Assembly (NCBI GenBank): GCA_024235415.1
Contig: JACKML010000005.1
Coordinates: 66,001 to 130,000, forward strand
Length of the DNA stretch: 64,000 nucleotides
Direction of reading: 5' to 3'
Source: Chromatiaceae bacterium
GTDB taxonomy: Bacteria; Pseudomonadota; Gammaproteobacteria; Chromatiales; Chromatiaceae
Both the position numbers and the translations under genes were made by a program. Below are positions 32,897 to 40,049 of this stretch, piece by piece; within the stretch, counting starts at the first letter, position 1, and every line of letters starts with the position of its first letter. Below the pieces are notes generated by a model. That model had not been told where the DNA came from. It did not search any database and worked only from the letters and a program-made list of their open reading frames with translations.

Positions 32897-33769
32897 TTAG
32901 ACGTCCTCGCCGAACAGCGGGCGTTTGGCGCGGTACAGGGCCGAGATGTCCTCATCGCCGTGTCCCTGCTCCATCAATCGCTCGTAGTGCACCAGCGTCA
33001 TCTCGACCATCGGCAGCTGCACCTGGTCGGCCGCCAGCATCGTCTGGCAGATCTTGAGGTCCTTGTGATGCAGGGCGAGGCGAAATCCCGGCTCGAAGAT
33101 GCCGCGAGTCATGTTGCGGCCACGATGCTCGACGAACCAGTTCCCGGCAGCGCCGCTGCTGACCACGTCGACCACCTTGTCCATGTCCAGGCCCTGATGC
33201 TGGCCGAACGCCAGCGCCTCGGTGACGGCCTGGTTGATGCCGGCACACATGATCTGGTTGACTGCCTTGGTCGCCTGGCCGCTGCCGACAGGGCCCATAT
33301 GCACGACCTTGCGGCTGATCGCGTTCAGCGCGGGCATGATCTGTTCGAGCACCGCTTCGTCGCCGCCGATCATCATCACCATGGTTGCCTTCTCGGCACC
33401 TTCTTTCCCGCCGGACACCGGTGCATCGAGGAAATGGATGCCGTGTGCCTCGAGCCTTTCTGCGACGGTGCGCGCCGTATCTATGCTGACCGTGGATGTG
33501 TCCAGGACCACGCTGCCGGCGGTCATCACCCGGGCAAGACGGTCGACCACCTGTTGCAGATCGGCATCGGCGGACACCGAGGTGATCACCAGGTCCGATT
33601 GGGCGCCGGCAGATTCCAGCGAATCTGCGACCGTGAAGCCGTGTTGCGCGGCGGCACTCTGTGCGCGTTCCGGGGTGCGGTTCCAGGCCTGAGTAAGCAG
33701 GCCGGCGCGGAACAGGTTGCCAGCCATACCGGCACCCATGGCGCCGAGGCCGATGACAGTGGTTTTCAT
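32897..33769 (-). CDS. NAD(P)-dependent beta-hydroxyacid dehydrogenase (HIBADH/GlxR type)
   Basis: 290 residues from the ATG at 33769. N-terminal Rossmann fold TVIGLGAMGAGMAGNLFRAG; substrate-binding DAPVSGGKEGAEKA; the catalytic Lys in GSGQATKAVNQIM; and a C-terminal all-alpha domain with KDLKICQTMLAADQVQLP. Family members reduce or oxidise tartronate semialdehyde, 3-hydroxyisobutyrate or succinic semialdehyde; the exact substrate cannot be told from the sequence. It shares a unit with rep. Confidence 0.88.
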   Translation of the reverse strand: MKTTVIGLGAMGAGMAGNLFRAGLLTQAWNRTPERAQSAAAQHGFTVADSLESAGAQSDLVITSVSADADLQQVVDRLARVMTAGSVVLDTSTVSIDTARTVAERLEAHGIHFLDAPVSGGKEGAEKATMVMMIGGDEAVLEQIMPALNAISRKVVHMGPVGSGQATKAVNQIMCAGINQAVTEALAFGQHQGLDMDKVVDVVSSGAAGNWFVEHRGRNMTRGIFEPGFRLALHHKDLKICQTMLAADQVQLPMVEMTLVHYERLMEQGHGDEDISALYRAKRPLFGEDV

Positions 33770-34079
33770 GCGTTCAGTTCGCTCCAAAATCGATGGCAGT
33801 GGCCGGGCCTTGAGCCGGGGTACAATCCTACCGGTCGGTCGCGGCCGGGCCAAGCGGCGCTTGCGCAACGGGGAGTCGGGCGCTGGCAGGCGGCGGATCT
33901 TCGGTTGATTTCTTCGACTGGCTGCGCTCGGACATGGTCAAGAGCAGCGGCATCAGTGCCGATAAAGGCATACGACCGAATTTGTGAGATCAACCGCAAG
34001 ACAATGTGAAGGCGATCTTCCATTATTGAAAGATATGCGGTCACGCCGGAGGGCATGCCAATGAACAGGAGTAGCGCTG
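33770..34079. other. Divergent intergenic region, no gene seen
   Basis: 310 bases between the divergent dehydrogenase and DUF2782 genes. A TACAAT at 33821-33826 lacks a fitting -35. Short frames on the plus strand have no ribosome site or family likeness, so I call none. Confidence 0.4.
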
Positions 34080-34427
34080 GTGTTGAGTGAGGAAGGACGT
34101 AACAAGCGGTTGGCGGCTATCGGCCTGGTGTGGGCGATGCTGGCCGGTGGTGTCTTTGCGGCCGATGGCGAGGTAATCGAGGCGCCACCGCCACCGCCAC
34201 CACTGCAATCCGGTGAGCCGCTGGAGCCCGAAGTCACTATTCGTCGCACCGACAGGGAAACGATCTACGAATACCGCCGCAACGGCCAGCTGTTCCTGGT
34301 ACGGGTGCAGCCGATCGTGGGACCGCCGTATCACTTCGTCGACATCAATGGCGATGGCGAACTGGACTATCGGCCGGGCGAGCCGCTGCGCAGCAATATC
34401 CAGCAGTGGATCCTGTGGCGCTGGTGA
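34080..34427 (+). CDS. DUF2782 family small periplasmic protein
   Basis: 115 residues from a GTG with AGGAG 8 bases upstream. Signal peptide (AAIGLVWAMLAGGVFAADG), a Pro-rich run (EAPPPPPPLQSGEPLEPEV), then the family core TIRRTDRETIYEYRRNGQL, VGPPYHFVDINGDGELDYRP and NIQQWILW at the end. The family is common in gammaproteobacteria and has no known role. It is divergent from the dehydrogenase gene. Confidence 0.82.
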   Translation: MLSEEGRNKRLAAIGLVWAMLAGGVFAADGEVIEAPPPPPPLQSGEPLEPEVTIRRTDRETIYEYRRNGQLFLVRVQPIVGPPYHFVDINGDGELDYRPGEPLRSNIQQWILWRW

Positions 34428-34551
34428 AGTAACCGCGTTCAGCATCATGTCGCGCGAGCGGGTGTCGTGACGGGCTCTGCCGCGTCCGCGCTTTCTTGGA
34501 GTTGCAGTAATTCAGCCGAAAAATCGCCGTTGCGGCCGCGTCCGGCGCGCT

Positions 34552-34851
34552 TCACAACGGGTCTTTGCCGTCCATCTGTCGATAGAGGTTCGCAATCACT
34601 TTGTCGCCCCACAGCCCGAGCGGGCAGTGGGTGATCTCGATTCGGCCCAGTTTCTTGGGATTCTTGTTGGTCATCAGAACGATCTTGTTCTCGAGGAAGC
34701 AGCCGCACACTTTGCATCGCTTGCTGTTCCTGTCCAACTGCGGACAGCCTTCGCAGGTTTTTGCCCGCGCCTTGGCGATCAGCTGGTTGTTGATCTTTTC
34801 GACCGACAGCAATAACCCGGCGACCTTCTTCAACAGCGGTTCATGTGCCAC
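34552..34851 (-). CDS. Small cysteine-rich protein, putative metal binder
   Basis: 99 residues, family not recognised with certainty. A Cys cluster KTCEGCPQLDRNSKRCKVCG CF (CxxC...CxxCxC) plus a later Cys in THCPLGLWGDKV suits one zinc or Fe-S site. The same CxxC...CxxCxC...CPLG pattern is seen in small phage and bacterial zinc-ribbon proteins. No signal peptide. It lies 51 bases downstream of rdgB on the same strand and could be the last gene of that unit. Confidence 0.6.
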   Translation of the reverse strand: MAHEPLLKKVAGLLLSVEKINNQLIAKARAKTCEGCPQLDRNSKRCKVCGCFLENKIVLMTNKNPKKLGRIEITHCPLGLWGDKVIANLYRQMDGKDPL

Positions 34852-34902
34852 GATCGCAGTCCCCCCCTGGCGACGGCAGGCGCGGCGATGTGCCGGCAGC
34901 GT

Positions 34903-35496
34903 TCACGAGCTGAGTGCCGCCAGCAGACAGCGCAACGCCTGGCCGCGATGGCTGAGCTGGTTCTTGCGCTCGGCCGGCAGTTCGGCCGCGCTGCAGCCCT
35001 CGTCATCAACGAAGAACAAGGGGTCGTAACCGAAGCCCGCCTCCCCCTGTGGCGAGCGCAGTATCACGCCTTCCCATGTTCCCTGGCAGATGATCGGCGT
35101 AGGGTCGTCGGCATGACGCAGATAGACCAGAACGCACTGAAAGCGTGCGCTGCGCTGCGGTTCCGGAACTTCCGATAGGGCCGCGAGCAACTTGGCGTTG
35201 TTTGCGGCGCTGCCGCCGTCCGCCCCGGCGTAGCGTGCCGAGTAGATGCCGGGTGCACCGTTGAGGTGGTCGACCTCCAGGCCGGAGTCGTCGGCAATCG
35301 CCGGCAGGCCGGTGTGCTGGGCCGCGTTGCGTGCCTTGATGATCGCGTTCTCGACGAAGGTGAGTCCGGTCTCTTCTGCATCGGGGACGCCGAAATCCGA
35401 CTGCGGAACGACTGTGATCTCACGGTCGGCCAGTAATTCGCTGAACTCTTTTACTTTGCCCTTGTTGCCTGTGGCGAGGACGATGCGCTGTGACAT
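34903..35496 (-). CDS. rdgB: XTP/dITP pyrophosphatase RdgB (HAM1)
   Basis: 197 residues from the ATG at 35496 (MSQRIVLATGNKGKVKEF), the standard length and start. It removes dITP, XTP and similar abnormal nucleotides. Motifs: LATGNKGK for nucleotide binding, ETGLTFVENAIIKARNAA, ADDSGLEVDHLNGAPGIYSARYAG (catalytic Asp) and the C-terminal GFGYDPLFF and SHRGQALR. Cytoplasmic. Gene order kinase, phosphatase, rph, rdgB on the minus strand. Confidence 0.95.
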   Translation of the reverse strand: MSQRIVLATGNKGKVKEFSELLADREITVVPQSDFGVPDAEETGLTFVENAIIKARNAAQHTGLPAIADDSGLEVDHLNGAPGIYSARYAGADGGSAANNAKLLAALSEVPEPQRSARFQCVLVYLRHADDPTPIICQGTWEGVILRSPQGEAGFGYDPLFFVDDEGCSAAELPAERKNQLSHRGQALRCLLAALSS

Positions 35497-35583
35497 GGCT
35501 GGTTCTTCCTGGTCGTCTTGGCATCGACGGTGCGATGCCGGTCGGGAATTATCGTTTCCCTGGCGGCCTTTGGCCAATCGCCC

Positions 35584-36303
35584 TCAATCGCCGGCGATCA
35601 GCGCGTTCTGTGCGTCGATTATCTGCGTGATGCCGCGGCGCGCGAGATCGAGCATTGCATTCATCTCCTCGGTGGAAAACGGCGCGCCCTCGGCGGTGCC
35701 CTGGACCTCGATGAAGCGCCCGAACCCGTCCATCACCACGTTCATGTCGGTCTGCGCCCCCGAGTCCTCGGCGTAGTCCAGATCGAGCACCGGGACGCCC
35801 TCGTAAATTCCCACCGAGACGGATGCCACGTTGGACGCGATCGGGTCGTCGTCGATGCCACCGTCACGGCGCAGCCGCTGCAGCGCCTGGCGCAGGGCCA
35901 CAAAAGCGCCCGAGATCGCTGCGGTCCGGGTCCCGCCATCGGCCTGGATCACGTCGCAATCGAGCGTGACGGTGCGTGGCCCGAGCTTGCGCAGATCCAC
36001 CGCGGCACGCAGGGCGCGACCGATCAGGCGCTGGATTTCCATCGTCCGCCCACCCTGGCCGCCACGGGCCGCCTCGCGATTCATCCGGCTGTGGGTCGAG
36101 CGCGGCAGCATGCCGTACTCGGCAGTGACCCAGCCCTGGTCCTGGTCGCGCAGCCAGCGCGGCTGCTGGTTATCGACACTGGCGGTGCAGATCACCTTGG
36201 TATTGCCGAATGCCACCAACACCGAGCCCTCCGCGTGCATTGTGAAATTCGGGGTGAAGACAATGGGCCGCATCTGGTCCGGGCTACGTCCGCTGGGTCG
36301 CAT
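35584..36303 (-). CDS. rph: Ribonuclease PH
   Basis: 239 residues, full length. Phosphorolytic 3'-5' exoribonuclease that trims tRNA 3' ends. Motifs: RPIVFTPNFTMHAEGSVLVAFG, the phosphate/RNA site MLPRSTHSRMNREA, LIGRALRAAVDLRKLG and the catalytic TLDCDVIQADGGTRTAAI stretch. Unlike the truncated K-12 gene it looks intact. Lies 9 bases downstream of the PP2C gene and 87 bases upstream of rdgB. Confidence 0.95.
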   Translation of the reverse strand: MRPSGRSPDQMRPIVFTPNFTMHAEGSVLVAFGNTKVICTASVDNQQPRWLRDQDQGWVTAEYGMLPRSTHSRMNREAARGGQGGRTMEIQRLIGRALRAAVDLRKLGPRTVTLDCDVIQADGGTRTAAISGAFVALRQALQRLRRDGGIDDDPIASNVASVSVGIYEGVPVLDLDYAEDSGAQTDMNVVMDGFGRFIEVQGTAEGAPFSTEEMNAMLDLARRGITQIIDAQNALIAGD

Positions 36304-36312
36304 CTTGTTTCC

Positions 36313-37164
36313 TTATCGTTGCTGTTCGCCCGAGTTTTCGAGCATGTTGTGCAGGTGCGCAATCGCCTCCTCGAGCTGCGGGTCCGATGCCGGTTCGAGC
36401 AGGACGGCATCGTCGCCGCAGCTGACGGGTGGCGCCAGCCAGCGCAATGCAACGCCGGTCACGTTGTCGCTGTTTGGCACCTTTGCCGCCTGATCGACGA
36501 GCATGTCCAGTCTGTCGCCGATGGGGCCGGATTCGTCGTTCAGGCCGTCGATGAGCGATTGCGTCGGCACCTGTCCCCACAGCCCGTCCGAACATAACAC
36601 GAGGATATCGCCTGCCTGCAACACGGTGGGCGGGCTGCAGGTCGTGGTGGGGGGATTTGCCATTCCGCCCAGGCAGCGTGTCAGGCTGGCCCGCGGGCGC
36701 GAGGCCTCGTCCGCCCGCTGGCGAACAAAACGCACCTGCGCGTGGTCACGTGTCTGTGCGTGCACCTGGCCGTCGCGGACCAGGTACAGGCGACTGTCTC
36801 CGACGTGCGCCCAGTAGGCAATGCCGCGCTGCACAATCGCCAGCACTGCCGTGGTGCGCGGTGCGATCGGTGGATCCTGGCGGCCCCCGTAGCGGATGAT
36901 CGCGTGATGTGCCCTGCCGATGCACTGCAGCATGAAAAGCTCGGGATCGCGGAGCGGTTTTTGCGCCTGCCTGAACATGGCCTCGCAGACATCGATCAAC
37001 AACTGCGCCGCGACCTCGCCGCGCGGATGGCCGCCCAGGCCATCGGCCAGACCGAGCAGCAGGGTCTCGCCGCTCGACAGCACCAGGCACCGGTCCTGAT
37101 TGCACGAGCGGTCGCCGGTCAGTGACGCCTTGGCGGCCTCGAACGCTTTTTCCGGGCCGCTCAT
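36313..37164 (-). CDS. PP2C-type protein serine/threonine phosphatase
   Basis: 283 residues. Metal-binding motifs of PP2C: GDRSCNQDRCLVL, LGLADGLGGHPRG (Asp-Gly), AHVGDSRLYLVRDGQ, LVLCSDGLWG and PNSDNVTGVAL. It probably reverses the action of the kinase encoded just upstream, whose stop overlaps its start (ATGA). The pair lies between rph and yicC, a context seen in many gammaproteobacteria. Targets are unknown. Cytoplasmic. Confidence 0.9.
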   Translation of the reverse strand: MSGPEKAFEAAKASLTGDRSCNQDRCLVLSSGETLLLGLADGLGGHPRGEVAAQLLIDVCEAMFRQAQKPLRDPELFMLQCIGRAHHAIIRYGGRQDPPIAPRTTAVLAIVQRGIAYWAHVGDSRLYLVRDGQVHAQTRDHAQVRFVRQRADEASRPRASLTRCLGGMANPPTTTCSPPTVLQAGDILVLCSDGLWGQVPTQSLIDGLNDESGPIGDRLDMLVDQAAKVPNSDNVTGVALRWLAPPVSCGDDAVLLEPASDPQLEEAIAHLHNMLENSGEQQR

Positions 37165-38090
37165 TCGTCTTCCTGCACGGTCGCCGGCGCGCCGCCCTTC
37201 ATTGGCTTGGGTACGGGAATGCGGCCTAGCAGCGCATCGCGCAGCTCACCGGCGCTGTTGGGACGGTCTTCCGGATCGACCCGCATTGCCCAGTCGATCG
37301 ATTCGAGGATCTCGCGTGGATAATGGCGACCGAACGATTCGACCGCCGGATGCAGGGTGTCCTTCGCATGACGCTCCACCGCGGAGGGCGGCGGCTTGCC
37401 TTCAATGCAGGCACGCATCGTGGCGCCAATCGCATACACATCGGTGCACGGCCCCACCTTCGCCGAGGCGTAGTACTGCTCGATCGGTGAGAAGCCGGGT
37501 GTCACCACCTGCGCCTTTTTGTCGCCGACGTCGTCGAGGTGATACGCGGCACCGAAATCGAGCAGCAGCGGGTTGCCACCCGGGCGCAGGTGGATATTGC
37601 TCGGCTTGATGTCGAGGTGCAGGTGCTGACGGCTGTGGATCAGTGCCAGGGCATCCAGCAACGGAGGGAATACCGTCATCAGAAAGTTCGTGCTCAGTCC
37701 CCCCTGCCGCTTCTTTATGTAGCGGCCGAGATTCTTCCCCGGCTCGTAGTTCATCACCAGGTAGGCGGTGTTGTTCGCCAGAAAGCAGTTGCGGACATGC
37801 ACGATGTTGGGATGACGCAGCGTCGCCAACAGGCGCGCCTCCTGGTAGAAGAGGCGGCGCCCGCGCTGAAAGCTCTCGTACTTGTCCTCGCGCAAGACAG
37901 TGACCGCGGCGCCTTCGTCGCGCGCGCCGAAGCGCTTGGGCAGGTATTCCTTGATCGCCACTTCGTCGTGGCTGTCCTCGTCTTCGGCGAGGTAGATCAG
38001 ACTGAAGCCACCGCTTCCGATGAGCTTTGTGACCCGGTAACAGTCGAGCACCGTGCCGATGGGAAGACTGTCGCGTGGGCGTGGGGACAT
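37161..38090 (-). CDS. Hanks-type serine/threonine protein kinase
   Basis: 309 residues from the ATG at 38090 (MSPRPRDSLP); longer starts add a Cys/His-rich stretch with no likeness. Kinase motifs: Gly loop LIGSGGFSLIYLAED, ATP Lys in VAIKEYLPK, catalytic loop HLHLDIKPSN (HLD in place of HRD), DFGAAYHLDD, and an activation-segment end GFSPIEQYY. There is no transmembrane or PASTA region, so it is soluble. It is translationally coupled to the PP2C gene and is divergent from yicC. Confidence 0.88.
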   Translation of the reverse strand: MSPRPRDSLPIGTVLDCYRVTKLIGSGGFSLIYLAEDEDSHDEVAIKEYLPKRFGARDEGAAVTVLREDKYESFQRGRRLFYQEARLLATLRHPNIVHVRNCFLANNTAYLVMNYEPGKNLGRYIKKRQGGLSTNFLMTVFPPLLDALALIHSRQHLHLDIKPSNIHLRPGGNPLLLDFGAAYHLDDVGDKKAQVVTPGFSPIEQYYASAKVGPCTDVYAIGATMRACIEGKPPPSAVERHAKDTLHPAVESFGRHYPREILESIDWAMRVDPEDRPNSAGELRDALLGRIPVPKPMKGGAPATVQEDE

Positions 38091-38187
38091 TCTTTCGGAC
38101 AGGTCACGGTGCGTTTGGAGGCAATGCTCCTTATGATACACCCAATGCCCGCAGGCAAATGCAGCGGGCGCTCCAACCGAGGTCAGC

Positions 38188-39054
38188 ATGATTCGAAGTA
38201 TGACGGCGTTTGCGCGCGAGCAGGGACATGGCGAGTACGGCGAACTCACATGGGAGATTCGTTCGGTGAATCACCGGTTTCTCGAGTCGACGGTCCGTCT
38301 GCCCGAGGAGCTGCGCGCGATCGAACCCGTTGTGCGCGAACAGGTCACGCTGCGTCTCGGGCGCGGCAAGGTGGAATGCAATCTGCGGTTCAAGGCAGCC
38401 ACTGCTGCGGCCACTGAGCTCAAGGTCAATGACGGTCTGGTCGACCAGATCCTCGCTGCTGCCGACAAGATGGCACACCGGCTGCACAGCTCGCATCAGC
38501 TCAGCATCATGGACCTGCTGCGTTGGCCCGGCGTACTGGAGAGTGCCGAGCAGGATTTCACGCCGTTGCAGGAGGCGGCGGTCGAGCTGCTCGACAAGAC
38601 CATAGACTCGTTGCTGGAGGCGCGCGAGCGCGAAGGCGGACGCCTGTCAGAGCTGATCGCGCAACGCGTCACATCGATGCGGGCCCAGGTCGAGCTCGCG
38701 CGCGAACGCATGCCGCAGGTGATCGCCGCGGTGCGTGAACGCCTGCGCAGCCGACTGGCCGAGGTGGCGGAAACGCTCGACCAGGCCCGTCTCGAACAGG
38801 AGATGGCACTGTTGGCGCAGCGTCTGGACGTCGACGAAGAGATGGACCGCCTGCGCACCCATCTGGACGAGGTCGAGCGCGTGCTCAAACAGGACGAGCC
38901 GGTGGGGCGTCGCCTGGACTTTTTGATGCAGGAACTCAATCGCGAGGCCAACACCCTCGGTTCGAAGTCGGCCGACAGCGAGACCACCGCGGTTTCGGTG
39001 GAGATGAAGGTGTTGATCGAACAGATGCGCGAGCAGGTTCAGAATATCGAGTAG
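38188..39054 (+). CDS. yicC: YicC family endoribonuclease/RNA-stability protein
   Basis: 288 residues, normal length. It opens MIRSMTAFAREQGHGEYGELTWEIRSVNHR, the YicC N-terminal signature, and ends with the DUF1732 region RLDFLMQELNREANTLGSKS...MKVLIEQMREQVQNIE. YicC-type proteins act on RNA and small-RNA turnover. GAGG lies just upstream. Followed after 13 bases by gmk, with which it forms a conserved pair. Confidence 0.93.
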   Translation: MIRSMTAFAREQGHGEYGELTWEIRSVNHRFLESTVRLPEELRAIEPVVREQVTLRLGRGKVECNLRFKAATAAATELKVNDGLVDQILAAADKMAHRLHSSHQLSIMDLLRWPGVLESAEQDFTPLQEAAVELLDKTIDSLLEAREREGGRLSELIAQRVTSMRAQVELARERMPQVIAAVRERLRSRLAEVAETLDQARLEQEMALLAQRLDVDEEMDRLRTHLDEVERVLKQDEPVGRRLDFLMQELNREANTLGSKSADSETTAVSVEMKVLIEQMREQVQNIE

Positions 39055-39067
39055 ATGGAGCAGCAAC

Positions 39068-39685
39068 ATGTCTGAATCAGCAATCCTGTTCATCGTGTCC
39101 GCGCCTTCCGGGGCTGGCAAGACCAGTCTGCTGCGTGAGCTTGTGCCGGCCGACGATCGCCTGGTGGTTTCGGTCTCACATGCGACACGTGCGATGCGCC
39201 CCGGGGAACAGGACGGGACGCATTACCATTTCGTCAGCGTCGAGCGCTTTCTCGAACTGGTCGGCGAGGGGGCGTTTCTCGAACACGCGCGGGTATTCGA
39301 CAACTACTACGGTACCTCCGAGGCGGCGGTGCGCAGTCAGCTTGCGCGCGGCCTCGACGTGGTGCTGGAGATCGACTGGCAGGGCGCGCGTCAGGTGCGC
39401 CAGCGGTTTGCCGATGCGGTGTCGGTCTTCATCGCCCCTCCCAGTATCGATGCCCTGCGCCAGCGGCTGTCGGGGCGCGGACAGGACAGCGAGGCAGTGG
39501 TCGAGCGACGCATGGCCGATGCCCGCAGCGAACTCTCGCACTACGCGGAGTACGACTATCTGGTGATCAATGATGATTTCCATGCTGCGCTTGGGGAATT
39601 GCGCGCAATCGTGACCGCCGAGCGTCTGCGCGAGCCGCGCCAGTCGGCGCGCTTTTCCGCCGCCTTGGCCAGCATGCTTGGCTAG
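39068..39685 (+). CDS. gmk: Guanylate kinase
   Basis: 205 residues. Converts GMP + ATP to GDP + ADP. P-loop VSAPSGAGKTSLLRELV, GMP-binding SHATRAMRPGEQDGTHYHFV and FLEHARVFDNYYGTS, and the lid/base residues in VLEIDWQGARQVRQRF are all present. Upstream of rpoZ and spoT, the usual order, linking GMP phosphorylation to (p)ppGpp metabolism. Confidence 0.96.
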   Translation: MSESAILFIVSAPSGAGKTSLLRELVPADDRLVVSVSHATRAMRPGEQDGTHYHFVSVERFLELVGEGAFLEHARVFDNYYGTSEAAVRSQLARGLDVVLEIDWQGARQVRQRFADAVSVFIAPPSIDALRQRLSGRGQDSEAVVERRMADARSELSHYAEYDYLVINDDFHAALGELRAIVTAERLREPRQSARFSAALASMLG

Positions 39686-39706
39686 TTGGCCACAAAAACA
39701 TACAAT
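39678..39706 (+). promoter_or_regulatory. Sigma-70-like promoter of rpoZ-spoT
   Basis: TTGGCT, a 17-base spacer, then TACAAT; it starts within the last codons of gmk and lies 48 bases before the rpoZ ATG. It would give rpoZ-spoT expression apart from gmk. Confidence 0.55.
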
Positions 39707-39753
39707 TACCCGTTCGCAATCGATTTCCCGATCCCTGGAGTTGTTGACGCACC

Positions 39754-40041
39754 ATGGCCCGTATCACCGTAGAAGACTGTCTCACCAACGTGGACAACCG
39801 TTTCGATCTCGTTCTTCTGGCCAGCCGCCGCGCGCGCCAGCTGGCAAACGGCGTTGACCCCCTGGTCCCATGGGAGAACGACAAGCCCACCGTCGTGGCC
39901 CTGCGTGAGATCGCCGAAGGCCTGATCACCGAGGAGACCATGGTGGAACCGGAGCCGACCAAGGACTCGATCGACGACGAACTGGCGGCGGCGCTGGCCG
40001 GCCAACTGGGCGTTGCCGACCTGGGAAGCGACGATGAGTAG
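39754..40041 (+). CDS. rpoZ: RNA polymerase omega subunit
   Basis: 95 residues. MARITVEDCLTNVDNRFDLVLLASRRARQL and NDKPTVVALREIAEGLI are the omega signatures. Omega assists assembly of the beta' subunit and helps form a ppGpp-binding site. The acidic C-terminal tail is variable in the family. Only 8 bases separate it from spoT. Confidence 0.96.
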   Translation: MARITVEDCLTNVDNRFDLVLLASRRARQLANGVDPLVPWENDKPTVVALREIAEGLITEETMVEPEPTKDSIDDELAAALAGQLGVADLGSDDE

Positions 40042-40049
40042 ATCGGCCG

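Noticed and set aside
33830..34000. Short plus-strand frame ending near 34009 in the gap before DUF2782
   Set aside because: No start with a ribosome site and no family likeness; could not be supported.
32846..34009. 387-codon plus-strand frame over the dehydrogenase
   Set aside because: Antisense shadow of a well-supported dehydrogenase gene.
35518..36597. 359-codon plus-strand frame over rph and PP2C
   Set aside because: Antisense to two certain genes; no motif.
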